Shown here in pieces: positions 34,412 to 44,529 of a stretch of DNA of 64,000 nucleotides. How positions within the stretch are numbered: the first letter of the stretch is position 1; the number at the start of each line of letters is the position of its first letter. The notes under the pieces are model-generated. The model worked only from the letters and a program-made list of their open reading frames with translations. It was not told the origin of the DNA and did no database searches. The stretch comes from Methylosinus sporium. Its GTDB lineage: Bacteria > Pseudomonadota > Alphaproteobacteria > Rhizobiales > Beijerinckiaceae. Both the position numbers and the translations under genes were made by a program. Location of the stretch: assembly GCF_003113265.1 (NCBI RefSeq), contig NZ_PUIV01000010.1, positions 1 to 64,000 of the forward strand, read 5' to 3'.

Positions 34412-35065
34412 TCACCCGTCTCGGGGAGCCTCGCTCTGGCTCTCGGTCTCGCGCTCGGCGCGGGGCGGCTGCGCGAGCGACATGCGCACGAGCTCCGGCA
34501 GGCTGCCGGCCTGCATTTTGGCCATCACATTGGCGCGATGGACCTCCACCGTGCGCACGCTGATGCCGAGCTCATGGGCGATGATCTTATTGGGCTGGCC
34601 CTTGAGCAGCGCGGCGAGCACCTCGTTCTCGCGGCTCGTCAGCGTGGTGAGGCGGCGCTGTATCTCCTGCGCCTGGAGATCGCGCGCCCGCTTGCCGCTG
34701 TCATAGGCGAGCGCCTGGCGCACGGCGTTGAGGAGAGATTCGTCGGTGAAGGGCTTTTCGAGGAGATCGAGCGCGCCCTCCTTCATCGCCTGAACGGCGA
34801 GCGGCACATCGGCGTGAGCGGAAATCACCACGACCGGCAGCGACAGCCCCATGTTCTTCACCTTCAGCAGCAGCTCCATGCCGGTCATCTCCGGCATACG
34901 CACATCGGTGACGATGCATCCGGTGCCGGCGCGATCGACGCCGGCGAGGAAGTCGACGGCCGAGCCATGCGTCACGACTTCATGTCCCTCTGTCGTCAAT
35001 AGCAAGCGCAGCGCGTCGCGAACGGCGGCGTCGTCGTCGATGACATGCACGATCGGCTCGCTCAC
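34412..35065 (-). CDS. FixJ/LuxR-family response regulator
   Basis: 217 residues. Receiver domain with phosphoacceptor D54 (VTDVRMPEM), S82 and K104 (LEKPF); C-terminal LuxR-type helix-turn-helix (LTSRENEVLAALLKGQPNKI). It has the FixJ/TodT layout. The start overlaps the stop of the kinase gene (ATGA), so kinase and regulator form one unit. Confidence 0.92.
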   Translation of the reverse strand: MSEPIVHVIDDDAAVRDALRLLLTTEGHEVVTHGSAVDFLAGVDRAGTGCIVTDVRMPEMTGMELLLKVKNMGLSLPVVVISAHADVPLAVQAMKEGALDLLEKPFTDESLLNAVRQALAYDSGKRARDLQAQEIQRRLTTLTSRENEVLAALLKGQPNKIIAHELGISVRTVEVHRANVMAKMQAGSLPELVRMSLAQPPRAERETESQSEAPRDG

Positions 35066-37845
35066 TCTTCCTCCTCCATCGCGGCGAGCGGCAGCGTGAA
35101 GCTGAATGTCGCGCCGCCGTCGCTATTGGGACCGGCCCAGATTTTTCCGTAATGCGCGTCGACGATCGAACGCGCGATGGTGAGGCCGACGCCGAGACCG
35201 TTCGGCTTCGTCGTGGCGAAAGGCTCGAACAGGCTCGCGCGCGCATCCTCCGAGAGGCCCGCGCCCGTATCGGCGACGTCGAGCCGGATCATCGACCGGC
35301 CCGCGAGCGAAGTCGAGATGGTCATCTTGCGCGTCTGCGCGGCGCCCATCGCATCGCGGGCATTGCGCATCAGATTGACCAGCACCTGCTTGATCTGCAC
35401 GCGATCGGCGAGAATGCGGTCGTCGGCGGCGTCGAGCCGGAAGACGACATTTATGTTCGACTGCTTGGCTTCCACGATGACGAGCTCATGCGCCTCGTCG
35501 ACGATGTCGTGCAGATTTTGCAGCGTCTTGTCCGGCTCGCCGCGCGAGATGAACTCGCGCAGATGCGCGATGATCTGACCGGCGCGCACGATCTGCGTCG
35601 CGGCGTTGTCGAGCGCGTCCTCGACATTGGCGGGACGCTGATCGACCGGCATTTGCAAGAGGCGGCGCGCCGCCTTCAGATAGATGGCGGTCGCCGACAG
35701 CGGCTGATTGAGCTCATGCGCGAGGCCGGCCGCGAGCTCGCCCACGGCGTCGAGACGCTCGGCGTGCAGCTTCTGCATACGCGCCTCGATCTTGCGCCGC
35801 TCGGTCAAATCGCGAACGAAGGCGATGTAGAGGCGACGGCCGTGATAGGAGGCCTCGCTCACCGCGAGATCGACCGGAAAGAGCCCGCCGTCCTTGCGGC
35901 GCCCTTGCGTCTCTATGACATTGCCGAGCGTCTCCGGTCCCTCGAAGAAGCCGGCGCCGACGCAGGCCTTGCGGCCGCCGAACAAATGCACGGGAACCAA
36001 GGTCTCGACATGCGCGCCGATCGCCTCCGCCTTGGCGTAGCCGAACATGCGAACGGCGGCGGAGTTCAGCGATTGGATCGCGCCTTTCTCGTCGACGGTG
36101 AGAATGGCGTCATGCGCGCCTTCCACAGTGGCGTAGAGACGCGCCTCCTTGTCGACGAGCGCCTGCTCTATGCGCTTGCGCTCGGTGACGTCCTGCAGAT
36201 AGCCGTGCCACAATGTCCCGCCGTCGGCCTCGCGCGTCGGGCGCGATTGCGCCTCCACCCAGATGAAGCCCTTGCGCGGATGATCATAGCGATAGCTCTC
36301 GCGCCACACGGTCAAGGCGCGCGCCGATTCGGCGATGCTGGCGAGAACGCGCGGCAGATCCTCGGGATGCACGCGCGCGAATTTGCCCTCGACTCCGCAC
36401 CGCAGCGACTCGGCGTCGATGCCGTAGATATCCTCGACATTGGGCGAGGCGTAGGGCATGGAGGCCGTGCCGTCCGGCGCGAGTCGATAGGAGGCGATGA
36501 GTCCGGGCACGGAGGCGGCGATGCCGGCGAGTTGATCGGCGAGCCGCGCCTTCTCGCGCAATTCGCCTTCGGTCGTCTTTTTCTCGGTAATGTCGGTCAC
36601 GACGCCGATGAGACGCACGACGCGGCCGTTCTCGAGCAAGCCGCGGGCGTGCGAGGCGATCCAACGCTCGGCGCCGTCGTTCATGCGGCGGATGCGATAT
36701 TCCGCCTGATAGCGGCCCTCGTCGCGGCCCGCGAGCGCGCGATGCGCCGACGCTCTCATCTCGGCGACATCGTCTGGATGCACCAGCGCGCAGACGACCT
36801 CGAAAGTGACCGAAAGCTCGGCCGAAAGGCCGAATATCTCCCGATATTTCGGATCGGCGTCGGTGACGCCGGCGGCGACGTCGTATTCCCAGCAGCCGAT
36901 GGCGCCGGCGGCGAGGGCGAGGCGCAGACGCTCATTGCTGCGGCGCAGAGAATCCTCGATCTCGCGGCGGTCGGTCACGTCGATGGCGGCGCCGATCGCG
37001 CGGGTCGCGACGACGCCGCGCGCGCTGCGGCGAAACTCGATCTGTCCGGCGAGCGCGATCCAGCGCAAGGCGCCGTCCATGCGCCGAATCCGCATCTCAT
37101 GGCTCCACTCGCCATTCTTGGCGCCCGCGCAGGCCTCCAGAAACTTGCGCTCGAAATCCTTCTTGTCGGCGTCGAGCAGCATGGCGCCCGCCTCGGCGAA
37201 GCCGAGCGTCTGATCCGGCGCCAAGCCGAGAATTTCATGCATGGTGACGGAAAAACGGTTCGCCCCGGTGACGAAATCGACGTCGAAAGTGCCGACGCGG
37301 CCGGCCGCCACCGCGAGGCGCGACCATTTCTCGCGCTCGCGCAGCGCCTCGGTCGCGGCGAAAGAACGCTCCATCCATTTCGTCTGGGCGAGATCGGTGA
37401 CGATGGCGAGGCGCGGCCGCGCAGTCTCGGCCGGCGCGCCGAGCTCTATGCTCACCGGCAACAGCGAGCCGTCGGCGCGGCGAAGCTCGAACTCGCGGCT
37501 CGCCGCCTCCGGCGCCGCGAAAAAAGCGGCGAAGCGCTCCGCCTGATCGGGCGCGACATGATCGAGGACGCTGTCGCCGATGAGCTGCGCCGCCGGACGC
37601 CCGATCATCTCGCGAAACTGGCGATTGCAATGGAGAATTGCGCCATCGGCGGCGAGCTCGACGGAGCCTTCGCGCATTTGCTCGAGCAGCCGGCGGCAGA
37701 AATGCTCGGGCTCGCGCGGCGATCGCGAAGCGGCCGGCGCCGTCGCGCGCGCTCCGAGACGGTCGCGGCTCTGCCCGGCCTCGAAGAGAAGCCGCCGCAG
37801 ATCCTCGATGTCCTGAAGCTGATCGCCCTGTTCGTCCACTGACAT
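35062..37845 (-). CDS. FixL-like multi-PAS sensor histidine kinase
   Basis: 927 residues, no membrane segment. Five PAS domains are readable between about 65 and 680, each followed by a PAC-like block (DLAQTK, DVTDRRE, DITEKK, DVTERKR, DLTERRK). The kinase core has GLAHELNQPLSATAIYL (phospho-His about 711), N-box NLMRNARDAM and the GVGLTIARSI ATP lid. The last PAS domain is FixL-like, but at the position of the haem-binding His (YRENHDGY in FixL) it has an Arg/Gly-rich stretch, so haem oxygen sensing is not supported. Coupled to the regulator at 34412. Confidence 0.9.
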   Translation of the reverse strand: MSVDEQGDQLQDIEDLRRLLFEAGQSRDRLGARATAPAASRSPREPEHFCRRLLEQMREGSVELAADGAILHCNRQFREMIGRPAAQLIGDSVLDHVAPDQAERFAAFFAAPEAASREFELRRADGSLLPVSIELGAPAETARPRLAIVTDLAQTKWMERSFAATEALREREKWSRLAVAAGRVGTFDVDFVTGANRFSVTMHEILGLAPDQTLGFAEAGAMLLDADKKDFERKFLEACAGAKNGEWSHEMRIRRMDGALRWIALAGQIEFRRSARGVVATRAIGAAIDVTDRREIEDSLRRSNERLRLALAAGAIGCWEYDVAAGVTDADPKYREIFGLSAELSVTFEVVCALVHPDDVAEMRASAHRALAGRDEGRYQAEYRIRRMNDGAERWIASHARGLLENGRVVRLIGVVTDITEKKTTEGELREKARLADQLAGIAASVPGLIASYRLAPDGTASMPYASPNVEDIYGIDAESLRCGVEGKFARVHPEDLPRVLASIAESARALTVWRESYRYDHPRKGFIWVEAQSRPTREADGGTLWHGYLQDVTERKRIEQALVDKEARLYATVEGAHDAILTVDEKGAIQSLNSAAVRMFGYAKAEAIGAHVETLVPVHLFGGRKACVGAGFFEGPETLGNVIETQGRRKDGGLFPVDLAVSEASYHGRRLYIAFVRDLTERRKIEARMQKLHAERLDAVGELAAGLAHELNQPLSATAIYLKAARRLLQMPVDQRPANVEDALDNAATQIVRAGQIIAHLREFISRGEPDKTLQNLHDIVDEAHELVIVEAKQSNINVVFRLDAADDRILADRVQIKQVLVNLMRNARDAMGAAQTRKMTISTSLAGRSMIRLDVADTGAGLSEDARASLFEPFATTKPNGLGVGLTIARSIVDAHYGKIWAGPNSDGGATFSFTLPLAAMEEEE

Positions 37846-38156
37846 CCTCTCCACTACCCGAGCCGGGAAAGTATTCCCGCCACGGCGCGGCCACGGAACG
37901 CGCTCGCGCGAAAGTCGCGTTCGAGTCGTCGGCGACGCGCCTCGGGCGCGATCAGGAGGCGAGCGCTTGCGCCTCGCGAAGGGATGGGTGGCTTGTAAGG
38001 CAGGCGCGCGCGGCAAGCTGCCTGTGGAAACTACTTAGCGCGCCGGCCGCGATATTGTCGGAGCCCGGCGCGAGAATTCGACGACAAAACGCGCCAGATC
38101 GACGATCTGGCGCGCTTCTGCGCGTGACGAAACGATTTCGTTCGAAAGCCGAAGGA
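37846..38156. other. 311-bp intergenic region
   Basis: Promoter space for the sensor kinase and 3' end of the chemoreceptor, including its terminator at 38090-38114. No gene seen. Confidence 0.5.
38090..38114 (-). terminator. Terminator of the chemoreceptor gene
   Basis: A perfect 12-bp stem CGCGCCAGATCG / CGATCTGGCGCG with a one-base centre, followed on the minus strand by TTTT, 43 bp after the chemoreceptor stop: a standard intrinsic terminator. Confidence 0.8.
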
Positions 38157-39764
38157 TCAGAACTCTTCCCAACCTTCGTCGGCGGCGGGAGCCGAGGCGC
38201 TGCGTCCTCCGGCGGAGGCGACGCGCCGGCGCGCCGGCGCCGCCTCCATGCGCCGCTCGCTCGCGCGCGGAGCCGGAGCGGAACGCGCGCCCTCGCCATT
38301 CTGAAGACGAAACACCGAGATGAGGCTCGAAAGCTCCTCCGCCTCATGGCTGAGGCTGTGACTGGCGGCCGTCGTCTCCTCCACCATGGTGGCATTCTGC
38401 TGCGTCATGCTGTCGAGCTGGCCGACCGCGCGATTGACCTCGGTGAGGCCAGTCGCCTGCTCGCGCGAGCCGGCGGCGATGTCGATCACCACGCGGCTCA
38501 CCTCGCCGACCTGCGAGACGATGCGCTCCAGCGCCGCGCCGGTCTCCGTCACCAGCACGACGCCATTCTCCACCTGCGAGGTGGAGGCGGCGATCAGCGC
38601 CTTGATCTCCTTGGCGGCCTCCGCCGAGCGCTGGGCCAGCGCGCGCACTTCCGAGGCGACGACGGCGAAGCCGCGTCCCGCCTCGCCCGCGCGCGCCGCC
38701 TCGACGCCCGCGTTGAGCGCGAGAAGATTGGTCTGAAAGGCGATCTCGTCGATGACGCCGATGATCTTGCCGATGTCGCGCGTCGAATTCTCGATGCGCC
38801 GCATCGCCTCCACCGCGTCGCGCACGATGGCGCCGCCCTTCTCGGCGTCGGAGCGCGTCACCTCGAACACCTCGCTCGCATGGCGCGTGCTGTCGGCGGT
38901 CTTGTTCACCGTGGCCGTGATCTGCTCGAGCGCAGCGGCCGTCTCCTCGAGGTTGGCGGCCTGCGCCTCGGTTCGGCGCGCGAGATTGTCGGAGGCCTTG
39001 GCGATCTCGGCGCTCGACGAGCGGATCGCGCTCGCGGAGGCGCCCACATCGGCGAAGGCGGCGGCGAGCTTGACGGCGGCGTTGTTGAAATCTTCCTTGA
39101 TCTTGTCGAAGCCGCCGTCGAGCTTGTCGACGACGCGGCGCTGCAGATCGCCGCGCGCGAGTTCCTCCAGCGCATGGGCCATGATGTCGAGCGCATGGCG
39201 CTGATGCGCTTCCGCCTCGGCGCGCTGCGCCTCGGCGGCGCGACGCTCCTCGCGCAGCACGTCGAGATAGACCGACACGGAGAGATTCATATCGAGGAAC
39301 ACCGCCTTGACGAGCGCCGCCACGCCGCGCGACGTGCGGTCGACGCGCGTCTTGCCGGCCAGCATGGAGCCCGCGAGATTGTCCTCGACAATGGCCTGGA
39401 TCAGACGCTCGGTGATGAGCGCATAGGCGGAGATATAAAAGCTCGGCTCCAGACCTATGCGGGCGTGCGCCTGGCCGACGGCCGTCACCATGCGCACATA
39501 TTCCGCGCCGAACTCGGCCTCGGTGATCTGCGCCCAATGGCGCATCTGGGCGGCTTTCGCCGCCGCCATATGGCGCTCGTCCGAAAAGAAGCCGCGCAAT
39601 TTGGCGTCGCCGCGCACCTTCTCGTAAAATGCGTCGAGCGCCGGAGCGAGCGCCTTGGCGATGACCGGCTTGACCTGACGAAGCGCGGCGCGGGCGGACT
39701 CGCCCATCTCCATGAACGCCAAACTATCGTCGAGCGACGCGCTGCTCTTCAGAGATCCGGACAT
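38157..39764 (-). CDS. Globin-coupled methyl-accepting chemotaxis protein
   Basis: 535 residues, no membrane segment. Residues about 20-175 are a protoglobin-type sensor globin with a likely proximal His in [23 protein letters not shown]-like coil leads to the chemoreceptor signalling tip ([20 protein letters not shown] then [17 protein letters not shown]). The C-terminal GWEEF after a flexible linker resembles the NWETF tail that tethers CheR and CheB. It probably senses O2 or another gas, as HemAT does. Confidence 0.92.
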   Translation of the reverse strand: MSGSLKSSASLDDSLAFMEMGESARAALRQVKPVIAKALAPALDAFYEKVRGDAKLRGFFSDERHMAAAKAAQMRHWAQITEAEFGAEYVRMVTAVGQAHARIGLEPSFYISAYALITERLIQAIVEDNLAGSMLAGKTRVDRTSRGVAALVKAVFLDMNLSVSVYLDVLREERRAAEAQRAEAEAHQRHALDIMAHALEELARGDLQRRVVDKLDGGFDKIKEDFNNAAVKLAAAFADVGASASAIRSSSAEIAKASDNLARRTEAQAANLEETAAALEQITATVNKTADSTRHASEVFEVTRSDAEKGGAIVRDAVEAMRRIENSTRDIGKIIGVIDEIAFQTNLLALNAGVEAARAGEAGRGFAVVASEVRALAQRSAEAAKEIKALIAASTSQVENGVVLVTETGAALERIVSQVGEVSRVVIDIAAGSREQATGLTEVNRAVGQLDSMTQQNATMVEETTAASHSLSHEAEELSSLISVFRLQNGEGARSAPAPRASERRMEAAPARRRVASAGGRSASAPAADEGWEEF

Positions 39765-39998
39765 CCTCTTCCCCTCGCAATTGGCCGACCATCGGCGCGC
39801 CCGTCCCGGATGAAACGAATCGATTCGCGCTGTCCCGATGCTATTGGATTAAGCGATTTGGGAAGTTTCGGCATTACTAACATGTCATAATTCGTCGTTG
39901 CGTCGCAATGATGCATACGCTGAAACATTATAACGTCAGTTAGAGACAAGCTCGTCCCGCTAGTCGAAAGCTTCGTCCCTCTGCGCGAGGCTTACTCG

Positions 39999-42530
39999 TT
40001 GAAATCGAAACAGCAGAAACGACATGCAGCCGCCGCGCCGCGGCCTGCCGAGGCGAACGAATTCCTCGCCGGACTGATGGCGAGCCTGAAGGCGGACGAT
40101 CTTTCGACCGCCGTGCGTAAAATCGACGCATCGCGCGCGCTCGTCGACCGACATGCGTTCGCGAGCTATCTCGCCGGGCTCGTTCGCGTCTCGCTCGGGC
40201 AGGACGAAGCGGCGATCGATCATTTCGGCAAAGCGATCGCGATCGATCCCGATCACGCGCAAGCGCTCTACGGCCGCGCGGTGGCGCTGCAAAAATCCGG
40301 GCGCGTCGACGCCGCCATCGCCGATCATGAGAAATCGCTGCGGCTCGATCCCGGCAATGTCGAGGGATGGCTGAATTACGGCGACACTCTGCAAATGGCG
40401 GGGCGCGGCGGCGCAGCCGTCGAAGCCTATGGACGACTGCTGGCGCTGGCGCCGAGCCATGCGCAGGGCCTCGCCAATCGCGGCCTCTCCCTGCACGCCA
40501 TCGGCGAGGATGCGCGCGCGATCGAAGATTACGATCGCGCCATCGCGCTTCTCCCCGCCGATCCCGTCTTATTGCGCAATAAAGCGGTCTCGCTCGCGCG
40601 GCTCGCGCGCCATGAAGACGCGCTCGATTACTTCGCGCGCGCCTTCGCGCTCGATCCCTCCTGTCTCGACGCCGCCGACGGCGCGCTCGCGGCGCTCGTC
40701 GCGCTGCGCCTCTTCGAGGAGGCCGTCTCCTTCTGCGACACTGTGCTGAGCCTTTCGCCCGGCCATGTTCCGGCGCTGCTGACCAAGGCCAATGCGCTGC
40801 ACGAAACCAAGCGCTACGCCGCGGCGCTCGCAATCTTCGACGAAGCCCTCGCGCGCGCGCCGCAGGACCCTAAGCTGCTGACCAATCGCGGCATGTGCCT
40901 GTTCGAGCTCGGCCGGCTCGAGGAGGCGCAGTCTTGCGCGCTCGCAGCCATCGCCGCCGATCCGACATTCGCGCTCGCCTGGCGCTGTCGCGGCATGGTG
41001 GAGATGCGCCGTTCCGATCTCGACAACGCCCTCGCCTCCTTCGACGCGGCGCTGCGCCTCGCCGATGACGAGCCGGACGTTCATTGCGGCCGCGGCATCG
41101 TGCTGAAGGAGCTCGGCCGCTTCGACGAGGCGCGCGTCGAATTCGACCGCGCGCTCGCGATCGATCCGCGCCATGCGGAGACGAAAGCCAATAAGGGCAC
41201 GCTGCTGCTGCTGCGCGGCGAGTTCGAGCAGGGCCTCGATCTGTTCGAACATCGCTGGGTGCTCGACGACCGCCCCAAGACAGAGATCGCCTATCGCTGG
41301 CCGGAATGGCGCGGCGAGCCGCTGGCCGGCAAATCCATTCTCATTCTCGACGAGGCGGGGCTCGGCGACGCGCTGCAATTCATCCGCTATGCGCCTCTGC
41401 TGGCGAAGGCGGGCGCGAAGGTCGCCTATCATTGCCGCCCCGCGCTGCAGCGCCTGATGCGCGGCCTCGGCGAGAATGTCGAGATCATCGCCGCTCCGGC
41501 GCAGGATGCGGCTTATGATTATTGCGTCACTCTGTGCAGCCTGCCGCGCGCTTTCGGGACGCGCGCGGAGACGATACCGGGCGAATCCTATCTTCGCGCC
41601 GAGCCGGAACGCGCAGCGCTGTGGCGCGAGCGCCTCTCGGGCGAAGGATTGAAGGTCGGAATCGCCTGGCATGGCAGCTCGCATTCGCGCTCGGACCATG
41701 CGCGCGCCGCGCCGCTCTCGGCCTTCGCGCCGCTCGGCGCCATTGCGGGCGTGCGGCTCTATAGTCTGCAGAAGAATTTCGGCGCCGATCAATTGCGCGA
41801 CGCGCCGATGCCCGTCATGTCCTTCGGCGAGGATTTCGACGCCGGCGCCGACGCCTTCGTCGATACGGCCGCCGTCATCGAAAATCTCGATCTCGTCGTG
41901 ACGATCGACACCTCCATCGCCCATCTCGCCGGCGCGCTCGGCAAGCCGGTGTGGATCGCGATCAAGCAGGCGCCGGAATGGCGCTGGCAATTGGAGCGCG
42001 AGGACAGCCCCTGGTACAATAGCGCGCGCCTCTTCCGTCAGCGGACGCGCGGCGATTGGAGCGACGTCTTCGCGCGCATGGCGCAGGAATTGGAGGCGCT
42101 GGCCGCGCCGCGCGCAAAGGCGGCGGAGGCGGAGGCCATTCTCATTCCGGGCTCGGTCGGCGAGCTCATCGACCGCATCACCATTCTCGAGATAAAGGCC
42201 GAAAAAATCGCCGACGCCGCCAAGCGCGCCAATGTGGCGCGCGAGCTCGCGCTGCTACAGGGACTGCGCGCGGAGCGCGGCTTCGCCGGCGGCGCGCTGG
42301 ACGCGCTGACGCGCGAGCTGAAAGAGACCAATCTCGCGCTGTGGAACATAGAGGACGATATTCGCAATTGCGAGAAGCGCAGCGATTTCGGGCCGCAATT
42401 CATCGCGCTGGCGCGCAGCGTCTATCAGCGCAACGATCATCGCGCGGCGCTGAAGAAGCGCATCAACCTCGCCTGCGGCTCTCTGATCGTGGAAGAAAAA
42501 TCCTACGACGAGGCTCCACGCGCCTCGTGA
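39999..42530 (+). CDS. TPR - glycosyltransferase-like - DUF6165 fusion
   Basis: 843 residues from a TTG (an ATG 27 codons on is an alternative). TPR repeats fill about 40-430 (for example ALYGRAVALQKSGRVDAAIA). A GT9/GT41-like domain follows (LDEAGLGDALQFIRYAPLL, later VTIDTSIAHLAGALGKPVW). The last 120 residues (SVGELIDRITILEIKAEKI) match DUF6165, which is usually a separate protein. Probably works in surface glycan or protein glycosylation. Confidence 0.85.
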   Translation: MKSKQQKRHAAAAPRPAEANEFLAGLMASLKADDLSTAVRKIDASRALVDRHAFASYLAGLVRVSLGQDEAAIDHFGKAIAIDPDHAQALYGRAVALQKSGRVDAAIADHEKSLRLDPGNVEGWLNYGDTLQMAGRGGAAVEAYGRLLALAPSHAQGLANRGLSLHAIGEDARAIEDYDRAIALLPADPVLLRNKAVSLARLARHEDALDYFARAFALDPSCLDAADGALAALVALRLFEEAVSFCDTVLSLSPGHVPALLTKANALHETKRYAAALAIFDEALARAPQDPKLLTNRGMCLFELGRLEEAQSCALAAIAADPTFALAWRCRGMVEMRRSDLDNALASFDAALRLADDEPDVHCGRGIVLKELGRFDEARVEFDRALAIDPRHAETKANKGTLLLLRGEFEQGLDLFEHRWVLDDRPKTEIAYRWPEWRGEPLAGKSILILDEAGLGDALQFIRYAPLLAKAGAKVAYHCRPALQRLMRGLGENVEIIAAPAQDAAYDYCVTLCSLPRAFGTRAETIPGESYLRAEPERAALWRERLSGEGLKVGIAWHGSSHSRSDHARAAPLSAFAPLGAIAGVRLYSLQKNFGADQLRDAPMPVMSFGEDFDAGADAFVDTAAVIENLDLVVTIDTSIAHLAGALGKPVWIAIKQAPEWRWQLEREDSPWYNSARLFRQRTRGDWSDVFARMAQELEALAAPRAKAAEAEAILIPGSVGELIDRITILEIKAEKIADAAKRANVARELALLQGLRAERGFAGGALDALTRELKETNLALWNIEDDIRNCEKRSDFGPQFIALARSVYQRNDHRAALKKRINLACGSLIVEEKSYDEAPRAS

Positions 42531-42534
42531 GGCG

Positions 42535-43866
42535 TCAAATCCCGCTCGATTTCGACGAGAATTCGAAGCCTTCGATCAGCATGGGCGGCGCGGAGATCGC
42601 GGCGCCCCCCATTTCCGTCTTCACGCGCTCGCTCGCGCCGATCGCCGCTATGCGCGAGAAGACGCCGTCGAGATTGTCATTGAAGCGCATATTGCGCGCC
42701 GGCGCGACGATCTCGCCATTCTCGACGAGGAAATTGCCGTCGCGCGTCAGCCCGGTGAGCAGCAGGCTGCGCGGATCGACCATATTCGTGTACCAAAAGC
42801 GCGTCACCAAAATGCCGCGCTTCGTTTGCCGGATCATCTCTTCGAGGCTCGCCGCCCCGCCCGCCACTGTGAAATTGCCCGCCGTCGGAACAGCCTCCAG
42901 ACCCGTCTTCTGCGCCCAGTAGCGCGGGCGGGCGAGGCTCTTCAGCACGCCCTTCTCCACCCAGAGCCGCGGCTCCTGCGCCAGCCCCTCCTCGCCGAAA
43001 GGGGCCTCCGGCGCCGTCGCGTCGCGCGGATCGGAACGGATCGAGAAATCCGAACCGAACAGCGCCTCGCCGAGCTTGGTTCCGCCGCCGGCGCGCGAGA
43101 AGAAGCTGCGGCCCTCGTCGGCCGGACGCGCGCGCAGCATCCACATCAGCCATTGGGCGAGCTCGCCGACCGCCGTCGGCTCCAAAATCACCGTATAGCG
43201 TCCGGGCTCGAGATCGAGCGGCTCCTCGTCGCGCGCCGCCTTCCGCGCCGCGCGGCGGCCGATGGCGGCCGGATCGAGATGCGCGACCGCGAAATGGCGC
43301 GCTCCCGCCCAGCCGGACCAGCCGTCGTTCGCATGGCGCGCCGTGGTCGAGAGATCGACGAAGCTCTCTTGATCATAAGCGAAGAGGCCGGCGCTGGAGG
43401 CCAGCGCCGAAAAGCGGCGGCCGGCCGCCGCGCAGCCGAACATGTTCACCTTGCGCTCGGCTCCCTCGGCGACGACGCGCGCGGTCGCCTCGGTGAGGAA
43501 GCGAAGATCGAGCGCCGCGGTCGCCTCGTCATAGCGCGCGCTCTCCAGATAGTTCTGCGCGCCGAGCGGCGGCAGAAATTCGGGGTCCTCCGGCAGGAGC
43601 CGCGCGATCTCCTCCGAGCGCGCCACGGCGCGGGCGAGCTCTTCCCGATCCAGCCCGCCGACCGAGACCGAGCCGACCCGCCCGCCGATATGGGATTCGA
43701 CGCGCGTGCTCACACGGGCCGCGGCGACATTGGTGGTCACGCCGCCGCCCGCGAAACGCAGGCTCTGCGCTTCCTCGCCCTCGATCAGGATCGAACAGGA
43801 GTCGGCCCTGGACGAAGCGCGCAGACGATCGGCGAGGGCGAGGGCGTCGTCTCGCGTCAAGAACAT
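42535..43866 (-). CDS. pmbA: TldE/PmbA-type subunit of TldD-TldE peptidase
   Basis: 443 residues of the TldD/PmbA superfamily. Motifs include NVAAARVSTRVESHIGGR near the start and GNFTVAGGAASLEEMI, then TRFWYTNMVDPRSLLLTGLT at the end. No HExxxH motif is present, as expected for the non-catalytic TldE partner. With TldD it forms a metallopeptidase that trims unfolded or modified peptides (microcin B17, CcdA). Its partner is at 49123-50643. Confidence 0.9.
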   Translation of the reverse strand: MFLTRDDALALADRLRASSRADSCSILIEGEEAQSLRFAGGGVTTNVAAARVSTRVESHIGGRVGSVSVGGLDREELARAVARSEEIARLLPEDPEFLPPLGAQNYLESARYDEATAALDLRFLTEATARVVAEGAERKVNMFGCAAAGRRFSALASSAGLFAYDQESFVDLSTTARHANDGWSGWAGARHFAVAHLDPAAIGRRAARKAARDEEPLDLEPGRYTVILEPTAVGELAQWLMWMLRARPADEGRSFFSRAGGGTKLGEALFGSDFSIRSDPRDATAPEAPFGEEGLAQEPRLWVEKGVLKSLARPRYWAQKTGLEAVPTAGNFTVAGGAASLEEMIRQTKRGILVTRFWYTNMVDPRSLLLTGLTRDGNFLVENGEIVAPARNMRFNDNLDGVFSRIAAIGASERVKTEMGGAAISAPPMLIEGFEFSSKSSGI

Positions 43867-44054
43867 GATCGATTTCTCTCTCTTCGGCGGCGCCGGCGGC
43901 CGCTGGCGGTCGCATGATAAGATGGACGGTCCTCGCCCGAAAGCCTTCCGGCGCGACCGGCACTGTGTCCGCCGCGCAACAGCCGGCCGATATTCGGCCG
44001 CGCCCGCGCCCGATCATTGACCGGGGAATTCCCGCGGACCTATTTTTGCCGCCG

Positions 44055-44438
44055 ATGAGGACATTTTCCTCCATGCGCCGCCAGCCGCGCCGGCTCCTCG
44101 CCTGCGCCACGGTGTTTCTCGCCCTCTTGCAGGCCGTCGCGCTCTTCGGCTCGATGGCGCGCGCGCATGGCTCCGCCGGCCCGGGACTATCGGCGAGCTC
44201 TCTCTGCGCCGCCGTCCGCGACAGCGACGGCCGGCCCATCGCCCATCATATCGGCGAGCATCATTGCGTCCTGTGCACGGACCGGAGCGTCGAGCCCCCC
44301 GCGCTCGCGCCCATCTCCGCGCCGCTCCCGCTGCGGCCCGACGGAGTCGCCAGCATCGGAGCGCGCGCGCTGTCGCCGCGCGCGCCGCCGCTCGGCTGGG
44401 CGAGCTCCTGGTCCTCGCGCGCGCCGCCATCGGCTTAG
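44055..44438 (+). CDS. Small exported His/Cys-containing protein (DUF2946-like)
   Basis: 127 residues with a signal-like segment (RRLLACATVFLALLQAVALF) and a short metal-binding-looking motif HHIGEHHCVLCTD. DUF2946 proteins have such an H-x-n-C-x-x-C pattern and are often next to TonB receptors for metals. A start at the Met six codons later is possible. First gene of the cassette that leads into fecI-fecR-receptor. Confidence 0.55.
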   Translation: MRTFSSMRRQPRRLLACATVFLALLQAVALFGSMARAHGSAGPGLSASSLCAAVRDSDGRPIAHHIGEHHCVLCTDRSVEPPALAPISAPLPLRPDGVASIGARALSPRAPPLGWASSWSSRAPPSA

Positions 44439-44529
44439 AAAACTCGAATGCCGCCGCCCCTCCCGGGCGGACGGCCTCGCTCGACTTTTCGGATCAATCG
44501 CGTTCGCGCGCCAGCCAGGGCGTCCCACT

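Noticed and set aside
35152-37842. An 896-codon plus-strand open frame opposite the sensor kinase
   Set aside because: Shadow frame caused by high GC in third positions; the minus strand reads as five PAS domains and a kinase.
35062-37845. An oxygen-sensing haem FixL
   Set aside because: The haem-binding His of the FixL PAS domain is not present at the aligned position.
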